The notes: generated by a model from the letters alone, not told the origin. DNA of 64,000 bases from an uncultured Poribacteria bacterium (GCA_958296135.1 CATQHZ010000001.1:3348001-3412000), one strand, 5' to 3'; positions 1 to 8,570 are shown, counted from the first letter of the stretch. Program-made: numbers and translations.

Positions 1-103
1 CCTCGTGAAAACTCGGCGGGAAATCAGCTTTCACCTTGACGTAGCCATTCATGATGAAATCCCGCATTGCCTGATCGGTAAGCTGCACTGCATTCGTATT
101 CAT
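1..103 (-). CDS. Phytanoyl-CoA dioxygenase family protein, N-terminal fragment
   Basis: Only the first 34 codons are in the window; the gene runs off the left edge. The start is ATG at 103, with a strong ribosome site (GGAGGAGAA) about 10 bases upstream. The peptide reads as a leading LTDQAMRDFIMNGYVKVK segment, which resembles the N-terminus of PhyH-family Fe(II)/2-oxoglutarate oxygenases (a short helix followed by 'F..NGYV.V'). The metal ligands would lie outside the window, so the family call rests on this short stretch only. A near-consensus promoter lies directly upstream at 136-164. Confidence 0.5.
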   Translation of the reverse strand, partial: MNTNAVQLTDQAMRDFIMNGYVKVKADFPPSFHE

Positions 104-135
104 TTGACGCGTTCTCCTCCTATTTTCTTGTGGAA

Positions 136-164
136 ATTATAGCAAACATTGCACGGAAAGTCAA
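136..164 (-). promoter_or_regulatory. Sigma70-type promoter for the partial PhyH gene
   Basis: On the minus strand TTGACT (164-159), a 17-base spacer and TATAAT (141-136) lie upstream of the ATG at 103. Confidence 0.7.
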
Positions 165-335
165 GTTTTTGTATTGGCGCAAAGCGTTTGATAACGTCTT
201 CCTCGTAATCACATCTCTCCGTAACTCCGCAGGGTTACGCCGCTTGAAAACGTGCCTGCGTCGCCTCGCGTAAGCGGGCCACCTTGTTGTTGCATGCTGT
301 GCTCCTGCGGCTCAGTTTTTATCGGCTCAAAAAAT
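165..335. other. Intergenic region between divergent promoters
   Basis: No gene is visible here. It lies between the leftward PhyH promoter and the rightward SMP-30 promoter. It holds fragments resembling the dispersed GC-rich repeats (for example CGCCTCGCGTAAGCG near 259), but no clean palindrome. Confidence 0.5.
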
Positions 336-364
336 TTGCGTTAAATTTCCGATGCTGCTATACT
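336..364 (+). promoter_or_regulatory. Sigma70-type promoter for the SMP-30 gene
   Basis: TTGCGT (336-341), a 17-base spacer and TATACT (359-364) precede the SMP-30 gene. Between the promoter and the start codon (about 370-450) is a GC-rich inverted repeat (GGCGAGGGAAAACC ... GGTTCCCCTCGCC) of the dispersed repeat family, which would form a hairpin in the leader. Confidence 0.6.
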
Positions 365-474
365 ATTTCATAACGAGAATCAACGCAACCCGCGTAGGGC
401 GAGGGAAAACCCGGCGAGCGCGAATCGCCGAGGGTTCCCCTCGCCATCGTTCAATAAAAAAAGAGGAACATTGC

Positions 475-1446
475 ATGAACGCACCCGAAAGAAAGTGGGA
501 CGGAACCATCGTCCGCTATCCCGATCCGGCGATTGAGGTAATTGATGCCCGGTTTGCGACATACAAAATCGGCAATTCCGTTGTGGAAAGGCTGTGGACA
601 GGCGCGCGCTGGTCTGAAGGCCCCGTCTGGTTCGGTGATGGAGGCTACCTGCTCTGGAGTGATATTCCCAACAATCGCATTCTGAAATGGGAAGAATCCA
701 CCGGTGAAGTGAGCGTCTATCGCCAGCCGTCTAACTATAGCAACGGCCACACCCGCGACCGGCAGGGCAGACTTATCAGTTGCGAGCACGGCGCGCGGCG
801 CGTCACGCGGACCGAATACGACGGCACCCTCACCGTGCTGATGGATAGTTTCAACGGAAAACCGCTGAATGCCCCGAACGACGTTGCTGTTCATACCGAT
901 GGGCATATCTGGTTCACCGACCCGGGCTACGGCATTATGCTCAACTACGAGGGGCACAAGGCGGCGTTTGAACTGCCAACCTGCGTCTATCGCCTCAACC
1001 CTGATACCGGCGAGGTTACCGTCGTCACGGATGAACTGGAGAAACCCAACGGGCTCTGCTTCTCACCCGACTACACGAAACTCTACCTCGTTGACACAGG
1101 TGTCACGCACAAAGAGGGAACACCGCGGCACCTCTTTGTCTATGATGTCGTCGACAACGCGCTGTTGGAAAATAAACGGGTTTTTTGCGATATGACACCC
1201 GGGCTCGCCGATGGCATCCGGTGTGATATTGACGGAAACCTGTGGGCGAGTGCCGGCTGGGTAGGCGATGGATATGACGGTGTGCATATCTTCGCGTCGG
1301 ATGGAACGCTCATCGGCAAGATTCATCTGCCGGAAATCTGCGCCAACCTCTGCTTCGGCGGCGTGAAACGGAACCGCCTGTTTATGACAGGCAGCCAGTC
1401 CCTCTACTCAGTCTACGTTGAAGCCCAAGGCGTGCCGCTTTTCTAA
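475..1446 (+). CDS. SMP-30/gluconolactonase/LRE family protein
   Basis: This 323-residue protein has the six-bladed beta-propeller signature of SMP-30/gluconolactonases, which hydrolyse sugar lactones or related esters using a bound divalent metal. The likely metal ligands are visible: the Glu of SEGPVWF (about residue 48), the Asn of NAPNDVAV and the Asp of GLADGIRCDIDG. The start is ATG at 475 because AAGAGGAA lies just upstream. The reading frame stays open further upstream, but that stretch is encoded by a dispersed repeat and is unlikely to be translated. No signal peptide is seen, so it is probably cytoplasmic. The substrate cannot be told from sequence. Confidence 0.9.
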   Translation: MNAPERKWDGTIVRYPDPAIEVIDARFATYKIGNSVVERLWTGARWSEGPVWFGDGGYLLWSDIPNNRILKWEESTGEVSVYRQPSNYSNGHTRDRQGRLISCEHGARRVTRTEYDGTLTVLMDSFNGKPLNAPNDVAVHTDGHIWFTDPGYGIMLNYEGHKAAFELPTCVYRLNPDTGEVTVVTDELEKPNGLCFSPDYTKLYLVDTGVTHKEGTPRHLFVYDVVDNALLENKRVFCDMTPGLADGIRCDIDGNLWASAGWVGDGYDGVHIFASDGTLIGKIHLPEICANLCFGGVKRNRLFMTGSQSLYSVYVEAQGVPLF

Positions 1447-1579
1447 GACAGAAAAACAGAACCGCAAGAAACGTAGGCATCAACGATAGGCACGCCTATC
1501 AAGACAGGCGAGATGCCAAATTTAGCATCGAAAACGTCGTCTTCGCCAACAACGAAGAGGGCTTACGCCGAGACACGTT

Positions 1580-2428
1580 ATGGCACCAACCCACACCTCC
1601 GAACGCCTTGCGAACAACGAAAAACTAGAATCCATTGATTGTCCGACGTGCGAGCGCGATGACTCCGAACTACTCTTCCGGAAAGACTCGCTGTCAATCG
1701 TCGCATGCAAGGGGTGCGGTTTGCGGTATGTAAATCCTCGCGTCCGCAGCCAGACCTTGGAGGAGAACTACGTTGAGGCCTACTATCCGCCTGAAAAAAT
1801 TAACCGCATCCAGACTGACACGATGGAGTGGTTGCAAATGGCGGAACGGTTGGAGGAGTTGGAAAAACATCTCCCGACGCAGGGACGACTGCTGGATGTC
1901 GGGTGCGGGATTGGGACGTTCTTGCATCTTGCAGACGAACGGGGATGGCAGCCGCACGGAATCGAGCCCTCAAAAAGCGGTGCCGCCTGCGCAAAGGAAA
2001 CCTATCAACTAGACGTGCAGCGCGGAGAACTTTTCGATGCAAACTTTCCGACAGCGCATTTTGACGCAATCACTGCCTATCACGTGCTAGAGCATATCTC
2101 GGAATTGAACCCGTTCCTCGGCGAGCTGCGCCGAGTTTTGAAGCCGCAGACCGGGAAATTGGTTATCGAGGTGCCGAACGGGGGGAGTCTGCAGAGTCGT
2201 CTTCAGAACGCGGATTGGCCCTATGTTCACCCCCGCGACCATCTCTACTACTTCTCTGCACGCACCTTGCCGAAACTGCTGCGGAAACACGGCTTCCGAG
2301 ACATCACCTTGGGTAGGCCGAAGCGTGTGAGCCCCAAAGAAGGCGCGAGGTTCGCACTCCGCGGCGCGACGACAGCAGTGCTCGTCCGCCTCCATTTAGG
2401 CACCGTCATCCGGGTGTATGCCAACTAA
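1580..2428 (+). CDS. Class I SAM-dependent methyltransferase with zinc-ribbon-like N-terminus
   Basis: The protein has 282 residues. The N-terminus has two CxxC pairs (CPTCERDD near residue 20 and CKGCGLRYVNPR near residue 44), as in methyltransferases that carry a small zinc-binding leader. A class I SAM domain follows, with motif I LLDVGCGIGTF and a later AYHVLEHI segment typical of the Methyltransf_23 type. Proteins of this build often modify sugars or lipids of cell-surface polymers, but nothing here fixes the acceptor. It stands alone, with repeat-rich gaps on both sides. The C-terminus is slightly short for the family. Confidence 0.85.
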   Translation: MAPTHTSERLANNEKLESIDCPTCERDDSELLFRKDSLSIVACKGCGLRYVNPRVRSQTLEENYVEAYYPPEKINRIQTDTMEWLQMAERLEELEKHLPTQGRLLDVGCGIGTFLHLADERGWQPHGIEPSKSGAACAKETYQLDVQRGELFDANFPTAHFDAITAYHVLEHISELNPFLGELRRVLKPQTGKLVIEVPNGGSLQSRLQNADWPYVHPRDHLYYFSARTLPKLLRKHGFRDITLGRPKRVSPKEGARFALRGATTAVLVRLHLGTVIRVYAN

Positions 2429-2492
2429 TGCTGCTGGAGGACTACAGAACAAACCCCGTGGGCGCGGCTCACCACCGCGCATCAACGCGCGC

Positions 2493-3008
2493 CTACGGAG
2501 AAATTGAAAACGTTTGAATGACATCGTTCATGAGGCACCTGTTGGCGATGGTTTCAAGCAACGCCACGTTCAGCGCGCCGGTGAACCTATATTTCGAGCC
2601 CGTGCAGACCGCGTTGACACCCGTGATGCCCAAATCTTTGACGCCTTTGACAGTGCTATCGCCGACAGCGTCAGTAACACCGGGTTTGAATTGCACCTCA
2701 ATAGTCCAGTCCTCAGTTGAGGTAGTCCTTGAGTGCTCACTTCTACCAGAAGAATTCGGGACAGGAAGGGCTTTCCTACTAGAAAGACGCGCTGCAGTAT
2801 ATGTCTGCGTTATCGGATCGGCGAGCAGTTCTGTACTAATTCTATCAACAGTTTGTGCGTCAAGCGCGCCATCAAGCCAGAAGAGCGTCGCCGTTCGCAC
2901 CGAATCAACGCCGCGAATCCCGAGGTCTGCGATATCCTCAAGGATGCCCTGTCCAACGGTGTCAGGGACTTCCGGTTTATAGTAAACTTCAATTTTCCAA
3001 GTTGTCAT
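2493..3008 (-). CDS. purS: Tandem PurS-like protein (two PurS domains in one chain)
   Basis: This 171-residue protein contains two copies of a PurS-like ferredoxin-fold domain, at residues 1-70 (IEVYYKPEVPDTVGQGIL...) and about 99-171 (IEVQFKPGVTDAVGDSTV...). They are joined by a Ser/Arg-rich linker. Both copies keep the family pattern: first strand, 'D..G..i...dLGi.gV..v', and a late 'e.ia..ll.d.itq.y' helix. PurS bridges PurL and PurQ in the FGAM synthetase complex of purine synthesis and normally acts as a dimer of about 80-residue chains; a tandem chain could mimic that dimer. No purL or purQ is adjacent. A regulatory relative is also possible. The gene is divergent from the PIG-L gene, 29 bases away. 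Confidence 0.65.
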   Translation of the reverse strand: MTTWKIEVYYKPEVPDTVGQGILEDIADLGIRGVDSVRTATLFWLDGALDAQTVDRISTELLADPITQTYTAARLSSRKALPVPNSSGRSEHSRTTSTEDWTIEVQFKPGVTDAVGDSTVKGVKDLGITGVNAVCTGSKYRFTGALNVALLETIANRCLMNDVIQTFSISP

Positions 3009-3037
3009 ATTTTCTCCATAACCAAGGTGAAATCACC

Positions 3038-3883
3038 ATGTCCGTTAACCGAACACATTACGCCAGACAAAAAATTTTAGTTTTCGGCGCGCATCCCGAT
3101 GATTGCGACATGCAAGCGGGAGGTGTCGCCGCCCTATATACCCAACAGGGACATTGCGTGAAATTTGTCTCTGTGACTAACGGCGATGCCGGCCATCATG
3201 AAATGGGTGGCGGCACCTTGGCGCGCCGCAGGGCCGCCGAAGCACAAGCCGCCGCCGCAACCATCGGCATTGAATATGAACTGTTTGATAACCACGATGG
3301 CGAACTCTTGCCGACGTTAGAGAACCGCTATCAAATCATTCGCACCATTCGCGAGTTTCAGCCAGCGCTAATTATGACACACCGACCGAACGATTACCAT
3401 CCAGACCATCGGTATACGTCGATGTTGGTGCAGGACGCGGCGTATATGGTAACGGTGCCGAACATTTGCGCGCTCACGCCGCACCTACAGAAGAATCCAG
3501 TCATTGTTTACCTGAACGACAGGTTCTTGAAACCCTATCCGTTCACGCCGGATGTCGCTGTCGGCATTGATGCCGTGGTAGAGCAGAAAATCGACATGCT
3601 ACATTGCCATACCTCGCAACTCTACGAATGGCTGCCCTACAATAGCGGGACTTTAGCCGATGTCCCCGCGGGGGAAACAGCACGACGCGCATGGCTAGCG
3701 CAGCGGTTACTGACTCGATTCCACAGCATCGCTGAAAAGCACCGCGCGCTATTAGTCTCCCTCTACGGAGAAAAAGTTGGAAATGAAATCCAATACGCCG
3801 AAGTGTTTGAGGGGTGCGAATACGGGTCTCCGCTCACAGCAGAGAATATCCCAACGCTCTTCCCCTTTTTTTCTAACTCCTAA
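3038..3883 (+). CDS. PIG-L family (LmbE-like) deacetylase
   Basis: A 281-residue zinc-dependent deacetylase of the PIG-L/LmbE/BshB family, which removes N-acetyl groups from GlcNAc-containing substrates. The catalytic zinc motif GAHPDDCDM lies near residue 18 and the second ligand motif THRPNDYHPDHR near 115. The ATG at 3038 was chosen because AAGGTGA lies 8 bases upstream and the zinc motif then sits at the usual distance from the N-terminus. The open frame extends further upstream but only antisense to the PurS-like gene. The substrate (a bacillithiol-type thiol precursor or a glycolipid) is not determinable. Confidence 0.9.
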   Translation: MSVNRTHYARQKILVFGAHPDDCDMQAGGVAALYTQQGHCVKFVSVTNGDAGHHEMGGGTLARRRAAEAQAAAATIGIEYELFDNHDGELLPTLENRYQIIRTIREFQPALIMTHRPNDYHPDHRYTSMLVQDAAYMVTVPNICALTPHLQKNPVIVYLNDRFLKPYPFTPDVAVGIDAVVEQKIDMLHCHTSQLYEWLPYNSGTLADVPAGETARRAWLAQRLLTRFHSIAEKHRALLVSLYGEKVGNEIQYAEVFEGCEYGSPLTAENIPTLFPFFSNS

Positions 3884-3988
3884 CCCGGTAGGCCGGGCGG
3901 CGCGATTGCTTTTGCGACGCAACGCAATCGCGCAGACTGAAGGCGTAACGGTTTGAAACCGCGCTCGCTACAGCAAGAAAGACAAAAA

Positions 3989-4249
3989 ATGCCAACAGAA
4001 GAAGCCAGTCCACGAACATTGATGGTCATCGTCTGCGTCATCGGTCTGATTTTTGCGATTGTGATGGTAATCCTCTTTTTCAACGCCGCCCCGGCGCGCT
4101 CAAACATAGAGGTGCACCAACAATCGACAGAGGATGCCGCGTGTCTCAAATGCCATTTGAAAGGTGACGAAAAGTCCCCGACGATGCCGCACCTAGACCT
4201 CGGCAACTGCAACCTGTGCCACGGGCTATCAAAAGAGCCGCCGCGCTAA
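3989..4249 (+). CDS. Small membrane-anchored protein with two c-type haem motifs
   Basis: This 86-residue protein has one N-terminal membrane helix (about residues 10-30) and two CxxCH motifs (CLKCH and CNLCH) in the C-terminal part, predicted outside the cytoplasm. Two haem-attachment sites in fewer than 40 residues suggest a miniature di-haem cytochrome of the NapC/NrfH or cytochrome c-554 sort. Only two additional His residues (after VH and MPH) are available as distal ligands. The start ATG follows a purine-rich stretch. Its 3' end overlaps the end of the convergent prmA by 21 bases. No redox partner gene is adjacent, so its role is unknown. Confidence 0.65.
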   Translation: MPTEEASPRTLMVIVCVIGLIFAIVMVILFFNAAPARSNIEVHQQSTEDAACLKCHLKGDEKSPTMPHLDLGNCNLCHGLSKEPPR

Positions 4250-5131
4250 AACTGCTACCCACGTGATGTCATCTTCTGGCTCGCGCGCGACTTGCAGACA
4301 CTCGAAACGGTGCGCCTCCAAAACGGATTTGACTTGGGCGAGCTCTGTCTCCAAAATGCCTGAGAAAATGACGTGCCCTTCGGGATGCAGGCGCGGCACG
4401 CAGTCCGGGATAATAGGGAGAATCACCTTCGTTAGGATATTTCCGACGATGAGATGATAGGTGCCTCGCTGCCCTTTGAGCCCATCACCTTGCAACAATT
4501 GCACCTGCGAATGGACACCGTTATTGCGAAAATTCGATTCAGCCACAGGTATCGCTGCCGCATCTAGTTCAATCGCATCGACATGTTTTGCCCCTAACTT
4601 CACGGCGGCGATGGTTAAGATGCCGGATCCGGTGCCAATATCGGCGACGCTGTAGGCGCGGTTTGCAACCGCGCATCCTTTTACCGCTCCCTCCAACAAT
4701 TCAAGGGAGAGCCGCGTGGTTGGGTGGTAACCCGTGCCGAATGCCATTCCCGGGTCCAGTCGGATGAGGATGTCTGTCTCGGCAGGCGCGATGTCCTCCC
4801 ACGTCGGTGCGATGAGCAACCGTTTTCCAACGCGCTGGGGCGGAAAGGCTGCCTTCCACGCTTCCTCCCAAGCCTCGGATGCCACCTGTTTTAAGGTAAC
4901 CTGCGCTGGATGCGGTTCAATCCCCCACGTCGGCAGTTGTGCAAGAAAATCTCGCAACTTCTGAACCTTCGCGCCGACCCTGTCATCCAATGGATAGTAG
5001 GCGATGAGGCGGGTTGTCGCCGCAGCGTCATCCTTGAATTCAACGCCGAGCGCATTCAATTGAAATAGATAGTTAGCAACCGCTTCGGATGCCTCGTGGG
5101 AGGTAGTTACCGTCATTTGTGCCCAGTGCAT
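4229..5131 (-). CDS. prmA: Ribosomal protein L11 methyltransferase
   Basis: A 300-residue PrmA, which trimethylates ribosomal protein L11 in the cytoplasm. The N-terminal L11-binding domain (MTVTTSHEASEAVANYLF...) is followed by a linker and a class I methyltransferase domain with motif I DIGTGSGILTIAA and a later VGNILTKVI. The ATG at 5131 gives the usual PrmA length; the upstream open frame is not needed. Between VKG and YSVADIG the chain carries an extra CAVANRA, encoded by a palindromic repeat at 4652-4678 (see that entry), just before motif I. Homologues normally join these parts directly. Confidence 0.92.
   Translation of the reverse strand: MHWAQMTVTTSHEASEAVANYLFQLNALGVEFKDDAAATTRLIAYYPLDDRVGAKVQKLRDFLAQLPTWGIEPHPAQVTLKQVASEAWEEAWKAAFPPQRVGKRLLIAPTWEDIAPAETDILIRLDPGMAFGTGYHPTTRLSLELLEGAVKGCAVANRAYSVADIGTGSGILTIAAVKLGAKHVDAIELDAAAIPVAESNFRNNGVHSQVQLLQGDGLKGQRGTYHLIVGNILTKVILPIIPDCVPRLHPEGHVIFSGILETELAQVKSVLEAHRFECLQVAREPEDDITWVAVLARRLF
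4652..4678. repeat. Dispersed palindromic repeat inside prmA
   Basis: GCGCGGTT-TGC-AACCGCGC (4656-4674) is a perfect 8-bp stem with a 3-base loop, preceded by GTAG. It is the same type as intergenic 'GGTAGGCGCG...CGCGCCTACC' copies in this window. In prmA it is read in frame as GCAVANRAYS. Confidence 0.8.
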
Positions 5132-5267
5132 ATTTTTCGGAGTAGCGCAAAGCGTTCGGCGAACATCTCTGGTGTAAGAACAGTGAACTTCCCAGGCCGA
5201 CTTGACGTTGTCAAGTCTTGCATTTCTTTCTAACATCGTGAAAATCTGTATCGCGCAGCCGCTGATA

Positions 5268-5870
5268 TTACCTTTTCTTTACGATGAGGAGTTCGTGAGC
5301 GTGCTTGACGTGCCCGGTGCCATTCTCAATCCGATTCTTGCCAATGCGGGTTTCGCCCTGCCCTAAGGTATACTGCCATTCAACCTCAATGATTCGGAAA
5401 TCGGCATACCAGCCTCGGATAGTCTTGCAATCGTTGTAGGAAAGGACGAAGCCGCCATTATGCGCGTGGAGCAAGTCGCGTAGCAGTTCATGCTTGAAGC
5501 CGTTATGGTGCACTGGGAAATTCCGTTGTGGATAAATCCCCTTGAACATTTTCCCTTCATCAAGGTAGTAAGGCGGATCGCAGTAGAGGAATTCACCCGG
5601 ATGCAGAGGAAGAGTTTCCTCAAAACTTCCGTGCCGCACAGATAAAAAAGGACACTGGAAATGACGTACCGTTTCCACCGCACGGGCATATTTCCCCGGC
5701 GACTCGTAAATCTTCGACATCCAGCCGAGGAAGCCGGGACCGTAGGAGAGATTGTGATTGAACCAATAATGCGCCCCCAATTCTAACGCATCCTCAATGC
5801 GGTTTTCGTCCTTCCAATGCGCTTTGAGTCTACGCTTAATCTCAGCGTATTGCGTCTTCGTGGGGGCCAC
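5268..5870 (-). CDS. D12-class DNA adenine methylase, C-terminal part (frameshifted gene)
   Basis: These 200 residues hold the C-terminal half of an adenine-N6 methyltransferase of the Dam/D12 class, with catalytic motif IV as DPPYYLDEGKMFKG and a downstream GGFVLSYND segment. The frame opens at a GTG (5870) with no clear ribosome site. It continues, in the minus-one frame, the protein started at 6241. The shift lies at a C-run (GGTGGCCCCCACG on the minus strand), where a one-base deletion or an assembly error would separate the halves. Alone this part lacks the SAM-binding motif. Translational recoding is possible but not shown. Confidence 0.75.
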   Translation of the reverse strand: MAPTKTQYAEIKRRLKAHWKDENRIEDALELGAHYWFNHNLSYGPGFLGWMSKIYESPGKYARAVETVRHFQCPFLSVRHGSFEETLPLHPGEFLYCDPPYYLDEGKMFKGIYPQRNFPVHHNGFKHELLRDLLHAHNGGFVLSYNDCKTIRGWYADFRIIEVEWQYTLGQGETRIGKNRIENGTGHVKHAHELLIVKKR

Positions 5871-6241
5871 CGTTCAAGTCTCTCCGCAAGTTGTTTACCT
5901 GACGTAAGTTGCACATGCCAATAGTTGACGAGGATATCAAAGATGTCGTAGGCTTGCACCCGTATACCGAGTTCTGCAGCGCAGGCAATCTCAACCGCGC
6001 CACCGCCCATAAACGGTGAAACTAGTGTCTCTAAGCCATCGGGCATTTGCTCCACGACATGCCCAACGCCAAGACTTTTCCCACCAGCATAACGCAGCGG
6101 CAGCCCTTTGTAACGCGCGTATTTATACCTTCCCCGGCTTCTCAGCGACTCTAAAAATAGCACTCTCAAAGAAGTGCCAAAAAAGTCCGGATAGATATCC
6201 TTTATCTGAGCAGGACTTGCGGAATAACGTATCACGTGCAA
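5783..6241 (-). CDS. D12-class DNA adenine methylase, N-terminal part (frameshifted gene)
   Basis: This is the N-terminal half of the same adenine methylase. It contains PLRYAGGKS (the family's N-terminal motif) and SPFMGGGAVEIA (motif I, SAM binding), then YDIFDILVNYWH. After LAERLERW it runs into out-of-frame sequence (PPRRRNTLR...) and stops at 5783, while the genuine continuation is in the frame of the 5268-5870 reading. Translation starts at a TTG (6241) behind a strong AAAGGAG site 7 bases upstream. About 50 residues precede the conserved domain, longer than usual. With the shift the enzyme is probably inactive unless the shift is an error or is bypassed. Confidence 0.75.
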   Translation of the reverse strand: MHVIRYSASPAQIKDIYPDFFGTSLRVLFLESLRSRGRYKYARYKGLPLRYAGGKSLGVGHVVEQMPDGLETLVSPFMGGGAVEIACAAELGIRVQAYDIFDILVNYWHVQLTSGKQLAERLERWPPRRRNTLRLSVDSKRIGRTKTALRMR

Positions 6242-6344
6242 TCTAATGCTCCTTTTTTTCTTCGCGCGTAGCGGACAGATGTAACGCTATAGACTCGGAT
6301 TTGGTGCATCAAGACCGGGGGCTCTCCTACCTCATCAGGCCTGT

Positions 6345-7472
6345 CTACGCAGTGCCTTCATCGGCTGAATCGTTGTGGCGAAAGAGTTTATCCCAAAAAC
6401 CGCCATGCTCCGTTTGAGAAGCTTCACCGAGAGACTCCGCAAACTCTTCTAACTTCTTGCGCTGCGTCTGGGTGAGGTGCCGGGGGGTTTCAATCTCGAT
6501 GCTGACAACCAGGTCACCGGCAGCCGAGCGTTTGTAGTGCGGAACCCCTTTGCCGGGAATGCGCAACTGCGCGCCATACTGCGTGCCAGCCGGAATCCGC
6601 AACTCCTCGGTGCCATCAATCCCCTCCACCTTAATCTTCCCACCGAGCGTCGCTTGGACGAAGGAAATGCGTGCGGAGGTAACCAGATCGTTTCGCTCGC
6701 GGCGGAAGCGTTCATGCGGGACGACATTGACAACCACAAAAAGATCGCCCGGCGGCGCGCCGTTCGTGCCAGCCTCGCCTTCGCCCCGCAACTGATATTT
6801 GAAACCGGTCTCAACACCTTTGTCAATAGTCAACGGGATGTCACGCTTGACGCGGATGAGGCCCTGCCCATCACAAGCCTGACAAGGTTCCGTAATGATT
6901 TCGCCTTCGCCGCGGCAGCGGGGACAAGTGCGGGACATGGTGAAAAACCCCTGCGATTGGGTTACCTGCCCTCTGCCGTAACATTCAGGACAGCTCTGAA
7001 CGCGCGACCCTTTTTTTGCACCGCTCCCCTCACACGTCGGGCAAGATTCAATTCGCGGCACCTCCAGAGTTACCTCTTTGCCATGGATGACATCTTCAAG
7101 CGTGACATCAAGGTTGTATTGCAAGCTGCGCCCGCGCTTCGGCGAACGATGCGACTCCCTGAAACCACCGAGCAGATCCCCGAAGACATCCCCGAAAATA
7201 TCGTCAAGGTTGACACCAAAGCCCCCGTAATTGCCAACACTTCCTTCCATCCCGGCATGGCCGAACTGGTTGTAACGGCTCCGTTTTTCAGGATGGCTTA
7301 GCACCTCGTACGCCTCGGTGGCCTCCTTGAATTTCTCTTCAGCCTCTTTGTTCCCCGGATTCTTATCCGGGTGATATTTAATCGCGAGCTTCCGGTAAGC
7401 CTTTTTAACCTCGTTTCCATCAGCACTACGGCTGACATCCAGAACCTCGTAATAGTCGCGTTTTTGCGTCAT
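6345..7472 (-). CDS. dnaJ: Chaperone protein DnaJ
   Basis: A 375-residue type I DnaJ, the Hsp40 co-chaperone that delivers substrates to DnaK and stimulates its ATPase. Domains in order are: J domain with YHPDKNPGN (HPD near residue 34), a glycine-rich linker (about 75-125), four CxxCxGxG zinc repeats ([32 protein letters not shown], residues about 138-210) and the C-terminal substrate-binding domains. Length and order match the family. It follows grpE on the same strand with a 326-base gap; no dnaK or hrcA is in the window. Confidence 0.98.
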   Translation of the reverse strand: MTQKRDYYEVLDVSRSADGNEVKKAYRKLAIKYHPDKNPGNKEAEEKFKEATEAYEVLSHPEKRSRYNQFGHAGMEGSVGNYGGFGVNLDDIFGDVFGDLLGGFRESHRSPKRGRSLQYNLDVTLEDVIHGKEVTLEVPRIESCPTCEGSGAKKGSRVQSCPECYGRGQVTQSQGFFTMSRTCPRCRGEGEIITEPCQACDGQGLIRVKRDIPLTIDKGVETGFKYQLRGEGEAGTNGAPPGDLFVVVNVVPHERFRRERNDLVTSARISFVQATLGGKIKVEGIDGTEELRIPAGTQYGAQLRIPGKGVPHYKRSAAGDLVVSIEIETPRHLTQTQRKKLEEFAESLGEASQTEHGGFWDKLFRHNDSADEGTA

Positions 7473-7798
7473 TAAAGTTCACCTTTTCTAAACATAGGTG
7501 AGGGACAGTGTCCTGCGCTGCAGGGGCACGTCTCTGGGGCAGACACCGAGTCGCGGTTTTCCTGAATCGATGCCCACTGTCCCGCAGAGATGCACGCGAA
7601 ACAGCGGAACTACCCTCGTCCTAGTTTCGTGGGAATTTCTCTCCTTTTTCACTTCAGGCGAAGGACAGGCCCTCGTCCTACGTCAAACCAGAACTGCAAG
7701 GATTTGACAACGTCAATGCGGCCTGATAAGACAACCTCTCAGGATACTGGTAACTAAACAGTGCCCCGCGAACAACAAATTACGCTGCAGCGTCACTG
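7473..7798. other. Repeat-rich gap between grpE and dnaJ
   Basis: No credible gene is seen. The stretch contains several fragments of the dispersed repeat family, including AGGACAGGCCCTCGTCCTACG at about 7662-7682. A plus-strand frame at 7498-7707 is made of this repeat material. Confidence 0.6.
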
Positions 7799-8485
7799 CT
7801 AATCCGTTTCCGGAGCCTGCTCTGCATTCTCCGCTGGGCCCTGGGAGACGACGACTTGGGAAGCGCGAAGGACGCGAGTGTGCAACTGATACCCGCGCCG
7901 ATATTCCTCAACCACTTTGCCTTCAGGAACCTCATTCGATGGCACTGCAAGGATTGCTTGATGTTGGAGCGGGTCGAACGGTTGCCCAAGTGCCTCAATC
8001 GGCGTGAGCCCGTGGGCGTTGAGAGCATCCAGCAGCTGCTTTTGGACGAGCTGCACGCCTTCGCTGAAGTTAGCAAACTCCGTGTCGGTGTCGTTGGCAC
8101 CGGTCTTTTCAGCGACGCTTTTTATCGCCGCCTCAAGGCTATCCAACACGGGGATAACCCCTTCCAACAGGGCTTCATTGGCGTACTGAAGTTTCCGAAC
8201 CGTTTCGGCTTCCAACCGCTTTTTGGCGTTTTCTGCCTCGGCAGCGGTACGGAGGAGACGCTCGCGCTCTGCTTCATATTGTTCGCGCGCCGATGCTTCA
8301 ACCGCCTCCAACTGCTCCCTATACTCCGATTGGAGAGCCTCAAGTTCTGCTACCACAGCTTCAAGCGTGCGTTCTTGCGGTGCTGCACAAGTCTCTTCTT
8401 GCGTTGTCTCCAGTTCGTCCTCACACGCCGGAGCCGCTGGTGTATCAACTACAATTTCTATGGGAACCTCTTTAACGTCAGACAT
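7799..8485 (-). CDS. grpE: Nucleotide exchange factor GrpE
   Basis: A 228-residue GrpE, which releases ADP from DnaK. It has an acidic, low-complexity N-terminus (to about residue 45), a long coiled-coil helix (about 45-120, rich in EQYEAERERLL-type heptads) and the C-terminal beta domain with VQLVQKQLLDALNAHGL, EALGQPFDPLQHQAI and VVEEYRRGYQLHTRVLR, all family hallmarks. It is upstream of dnaJ on the same strand and probably co-transcribed with it. Confidence 0.96.
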   Translation of the reverse strand: MSDVKEVPIEIVVDTPAAPACEDELETTQEETCAAPQERTLEAVVAELEALQSEYREQLEAVEASAREQYEAERERLLRTAAEAENAKKRLEAETVRKLQYANEALLEGVIPVLDSLEAAIKSVAEKTGANDTDTEFANFSEGVQLVQKQLLDALNAHGLTPIEALGQPFDPLQHQAILAVPSNEVPEGKVVEEYRRGYQLHTRVLRASQVVVSQGPAENAEQAPETD

Positions 8486-8570
8486 TATTCTTCCTTTGTT
8501 GGGTTAGGTATCGGGCATGCGCGTGTTGAAAGCGCGCCGGTTGCCCCGTGACTACTGAGTTTGGTTCGCG

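Noticed and set aside
352-474. Upstream extension of the SMP-30 gene
   Set aside because: The extra 41 residues are encoded by a palindromic repeat and overlap the promoter's -10; the ATG at 475 has a proper ribosome site.
6477-7301. A 274-residue plus-strand open frame
   Set aside because: It is antisense to dnaJ; its peptide has no domain pattern.
7498-7707. Small plus-strand gene between grpE and dnaJ
   Set aside because: The peptide consists of translated dispersed-repeat sequence and has no good start.
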